Part shown: positions 61,243 to 64,000 of the stretch, one piece after another
Layout of the letters: the number at the start of each line of letters is the position of its first letter
How positions within the stretch are numbered: the first letter of the stretch is position 1
The notes under the pieces: model-generated
What the model was told of the DNA's origin: nothing
The model's input: only the letters and a program-made list of their open reading frames with translations
Database searches by the model: none
NCBI RefSeq assembly: GCF_044763875.1
Contig: NZ_JBIWGZ010000003.1
Span: 62,001-126,000 of the forward strand
Direction of reading: 5' to 3'
Origin: Rummeliibacillus sp044763875
Lineage (GTDB): Bacteria > Bacillota > Bacilli > Bacillales_A > Planococcaceae
Length of the DNA: 64,000 bases
Position numbers and translations under genes: made by a program

Positions 61243-62670
61243 TTACTGATGAATAGCTTTTCCCTCAACAGCTAGAGCTGCTTCTCCTATTGCTTCCGAT
61301 AACGACGGATGTGGGTGAATATGTGAAGCAATTTCCCATGGTGTCGCATCTACTAGCATCGCAAGACTAGCTTCAGAAATGAGTTCTGTCGCATGCGCAC
61401 CAATTATATGCACACCAACAAGGTCTTCTGTTTTTTTGTCTGCAATCATCTTGACAAAACCTTCTGTTTCACCAAAGACAAGTGCTTTACCTATTCCTGC
61501 AAACGGGAATTTCCCTACCGCTATTTCAATTCCTTGTTCTTTCGCTTGTTTTTCAGTTAAACCAATACTCGCAACCTCTGGACTACCGTAAATACAGCGA
61601 GCAATTTTATGAAGCTCTAACGTTTCTGGTTCAAAGCCTGCGATATGTTCAACTGCATGAATCCCTTCATGAGATGCTACATGTGCTAGTTGTAAGCCTC
61701 CAATAACATCTCCAATCGCATATATATGTGATTCCTTTGTTTGATAATGATTATTTACTTCGATAAAACCTCGAACTACTTGAATATCTGTATTTTCAAG
61801 TCCAATATTTTCAGTATTAGCCTGTCTGCCAACCGATAATAATAATTTTTCCGCTGAAAAAGTTTGTTGTTCTCCATCGATTTCAGCTGTAATTTCAACT
61901 CGATCTTCCAACTTTTGAAGAGAAGTTGCAATAAGATTGGCATTCGTCACTACCTTAATACCACGTTTTTTAAAGGATTTAGCCATCGCTTTTTGAATGT
62001 CTTCATCCTCAGTAGGTAAAATAGCGTTTGAATACTCAACAACAGTTACTTCTACACCAAAGTCATGTAGCATAGAAGCCCATTCAATCCCAATAACGCC
62101 ACCGCCAACAACGATTAATGATTTTGGTAATTGATCAAGTGTCATTAAATCATCAGAAGTTAAGATTCTTTTTCCATCAGGTGTCAAGCCCTCTAAAAAT
62201 CTGGGTCTTGAACCCGTTGCAATGATTACATTTTGAGGTATTAGCATTTCATTTTCTCTATTGTCTTCAAATTCTACAGAAATTGTACCTGGCATTGGTG
62301 AGAAGATGGATGGGCCTAGAATTCTTCCATACCCTTCATAAACATCAATTTTCCCTTTTTTCATCAATGCTTGAATCCCTTTATGCAATTGGTCAACAAT
62401 CCCATTTTTACGGTTTTGAGCCTGTTCAAAGTTTAATGTAATATTTTGAACATCTACACCGAATTCGTGAGCTTGCTCTTTTGTTGTCCGATAAACTTCA
62501 GCACTGCGTAACAAAGCTTTACTCGGTATACAACCTTTATGTAAACAAGTACCTCCTAGTTTACTTTGTTCCACGATGGCAGTAGAGAGGCCTAATTGTG
62601 CAGCTCGAATTGCAGCGACATATCCTCCCGGACCGCCACCTACTATGACAAGGTCATAATTCTTAGCCAT
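61243..62670 (-). CDS. lpdV: Dihydrolipoyl dehydrogenase of the branched-chain complex
   Basis: 475 residues. FAD motif VIVGGGPGGYVAA (8-20), redox disulfide GGTCLHKGCIPSK (Cys42, Cys47), NAD domain with VVGGGVIGIEWAS, and C-terminal HIHPHPSLSEAIGEA with the catalytic His-Glu. Reoxidises lipoamide of BkdB. First gene of lpdV-bkdAA-bkdAB-bkdB here. Confidence 0.95.
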   Translation of the reverse strand: MAKNYDLVIVGGGPGGYVAAIRAAQLGLSTAIVEQSKLGGTCLHKGCIPSKALLRSAEVYRTTKEQAHEFGVDVQNITLNFEQAQNRKNGIVDQLHKGIQALMKKGKIDVYEGYGRILGPSIFSPMPGTISVEFEDNRENEMLIPQNVIIATGSRPRFLEGLTPDGKRILTSDDLMTLDQLPKSLIVVGGGVIGIEWASMLHDFGVEVTVVEYSNAILPTEDEDIQKAMAKSFKKRGIKVVTNANLIATSLQKLEDRVEITAEIDGEQQTFSAEKLLLSVGRQANTENIGLENTDIQVVRGFIEVNNHYQTKESHIYAIGDVIGGLQLAHVASHEGIHAVEHIAGFEPETLELHKIARCIYGSPEVASIGLTEKQAKEQGIEIAVGKFPFAGIGKALVFGETEGFVKMIADKKTEDLVGVHIIGAHATELISEASLAMLVDATPWEIASHIHPHPSLSEAIGEAALAVEGKAIHQ

Positions 62671-62739
62671 AAGAACACGCTCCCATTTTATATTTCCATA
62701 TTATTTATACCACTTAATAGTATATCTCAAACCTGATAA

Positions 62740-62779
62740 CTGTCACTTTTTCTCTATGACATTTAGATAAAAGTGACAG
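62740..62779. other. Hairpin between bcd and lpdV
   Basis: CTGTCACTTTT pairs with AAAAGTGACAG. A T-run follows on the plus strand, but not on the minus strand used by bcd and lpdV, so it is not a clear terminator for bcd. Confidence 0.4.
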
Positions 62780-62851
62780 CTTCTTTTTTATTACCTGGTA
62801 CTAAATTATATCATACTCTCAGAAAAAATCATCTTTTTATCTTATTCTATT

Positions 62852-63946
62852 TTAGCGATTTGATAGAATATGCTTTTCATTTTGCAAGAATGTGCTTCTT
62901 GATTTGGAAACCCTAGAAATTCTTTCCTCTGCTAATCGGTTGGCAGCCAAATAAGTCGGAATTCCATCTCGTTTTGAAATTTCAATTATTTTTGCGATAC
63001 TGTCATAAATTCCTTCGACTCTTTTCATCGCTCGATCTCTATTGTAACCATAAAGTTCATCTGCTACGTTTATCACGCCTCCAGCATTAATAACATAGTC
63101 AGGTGCGTAGACAATTCCTAATTCATGCACTATTTGACCATGATGTGATTCTTGCAATTGATTATTTGCAGAACCTGCAATAACTTTTGCTTTTAATTGA
63201 GGAATGGTTTGGTCGTTTATTATTGCTCCTAGGGCACATGGTGCAAAGATATCAACGTCTTGTGCATAAATTTCAGTTGGATCAACAGCTGTTGCGCCAA
63301 ATTCTTCTACAACACGTTTAACTGCAGTTTCGTTGATGTCTGTAACAATTAATTGCGCTCCATCTTCATGTAAATATTTGCATAAAGTGTATGCAACATT
63401 CCCAAGACCTTGAACTGCAACCTTTTTACCTTCTAAACTTTCGCTTCCGAAGGCTTCCTTCGCCGCAGCTTTCATTCCAACATAAACACCATATGCAGTA
63501 ACAGGAGATGGATTACCTGAAGAACCAAATGCTGGAGAAATCCCGGTAACATAATTTGTTTCTTCATGAATTAAATCCATGTCTGCAACTGTTGTACCCA
63601 CGTCCTCAGCAGTAATGTAGCGACCATTTAACCCTTGAATGAATCTGCCTAACGCACGGAACATTTCTTCGTTTTTATCTTTGAAAGGATCTCCCATTAT
63701 TACTGTTTTCCCACCACCAAGATTTAAACCTGCTGCTGCGTTTTTATATGTCATACCACGTGCTAATCGCAATGCATCCTCGATTGCCGCTTCTTCTGAA
63801 GCATATGTCCACATCCGTGTTCCACCTAATGCTGGCCCCAATGTTGTATCGTGAATAGCTATTATTGCCTTTAATCCTGATGTTTGATCCTGACAAATCA
63901 CCACTTGTTCGTAATCGTATTTCTCCATGTATTTAAAAATTTCCAT
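62852..63946 (-). CDS. bcd: Leucine/valine dehydrogenase
   Basis: 364 residues from the ATG at 63946 (MEIFKYMEKYDYEQ; AAAGGGGGATTTACAA upstream), the usual length. Glu/Leu/Phe/Val dehydrogenase motifs: GGTRMWTYASEEAAIEDALR, NLGGGKTVI (catalytic Lys), then the Rossmann domain VAVQGLGNVA. NAD-dependent oxidative deamination of branched-chain amino acids, feeding the bkd complex. In B. subtilis buk lies between bcd and lpdV; here it is absent. Confidence 0.95.
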   Translation of the reverse strand: MEIFKYMEKYDYEQVVICQDQTSGLKAIIAIHDTTLGPALGGTRMWTYASEEAAIEDALRLARGMTYKNAAAGLNLGGGKTVIMGDPFKDKNEEMFRALGRFIQGLNGRYITAEDVGTTVADMDLIHEETNYVTGISPAFGSSGNPSPVTAYGVYVGMKAAAKEAFGSESLEGKKVAVQGLGNVAYTLCKYLHEDGAQLIVTDINETAVKRVVEEFGATAVDPTEIYAQDVDIFAPCALGAIINDQTIPQLKAKVIAGSANNQLQESHHGQIVHELGIVYAPDYVINAGGVINVADELYGYNRDRAMKRVEGIYDSIAKIIEISKRDGIPTYLAANRLAEERISRVSKSRSTFLQNEKHILSNR

Positions 63947-64000
63947 TTGTAAATCCCCCTTTGAAGTTGTGAAAAAATCCACCTTTTCTGGTTGCTTAGA

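Noticed and set aside
62740..62779. Terminator ending bcd before lpdV
   Set aside because: The T-run is on the wrong strand for bcd; kept only as a hairpin.

Overview
The window looks like chromosomal DNA of a low-GC, spore-forming member of the Bacillales. Gene order and content (yqhG-yqhH, rnz-dinB, yqjE, mmdA-mce, brxB, a complete bcd/lpdV/bkd set followed by methylmalonyl-CoA mutase genes) point to the Lysinibacillus/Solibacillus/Sporosarcina side of the order rather than to Bacillus subtilis itself; this placement is inference. Most genes have strong AGGAGG-type ribosome binding sites, and TTG/GTG starts are common. No tRNA, rRNA, CRISPR array or intact transposase gene was seen.

Layout. 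1-810: two intergenic repeat elements. 810-3101: membrane proteins, a lipoprotein and a small haem-copper-oxidase-like protein. 3292-7503: phosphate uptake (pstS-pstC-pstA) led by a secreted beta-propeller protein, with no pstB in the window. 8044-9315: LysM/GH18 spore-cortex-lysis-type protein. 9741-12334: a broken DUF302 gene and the yqhG-yqhH pair. 12475-17957: the most unusual region, in which two very serine-rich repeat proteins alternate with two CotH-type spore-coat protein kinases, and a SET-domain protein closes the series. 18198-26217: hydrolase, RNase Z, DNA polymerase IV, acetyltransferase, MFS transporter, CheW and a peptidase. 26321-26885: one repeat element with another inserted in it. 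27239-29436: propionyl/methylmalonyl-CoA genes and the 31-residue Prli42-like peptide. 29804-34806: small proteins, a nitroreductase and divergent ligD/ku (bacterial end joining). 35343-42165: secreted and lipoproteins, a MerR/metallochaperone pair with a recognisable mer-type operator, pseudogenes, and an XRE repressor operon under stacked palindromes. 42337-52520: exporter-like protein, bacilliredoxin BrxB, two PBP4-type (DacB) paralogues, acetyltransferase, phosphotransferase, DinB-superfamily protein and several tiny genes. 52844-63946: meaB-mutB-mutA and bkdB-bkdAB-bkdAA-lpdV-bcd, all on the minus strand.

How the genes work together. The right end gives a near-complete route for leucine/isoleucine/valine: Bcd deaminates them, the BkdAA/BkdAB/BkdB/LpdV complex makes acyl-CoA, and propionyl-CoA derived from Val/Ile can pass through MmdA-type carboxylase, epimerase (Mce) and mutase (MutAB, protected by MeaB) to succinyl-CoA. 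Several loci are spore-associated by family: the CotH/serine-rich cassette, the LysM-GH18 enzyme and Ku/LigD.

The main novelty candidate is the two-fold kinase/substrate cassette plus SET protein. CotH kinases are known to phosphorylate serine-rich coat proteins, but a linked SET methyltransferase beside a substrate carrying RGKKGKK islands suggests combined phosphorylation and lysine methylation of coat polymers. The second theme is a family of non-coding intergenic elements sharing one core but carrying different terminal inverted repeats, two of which appear to have been interrupted by insertion of another.
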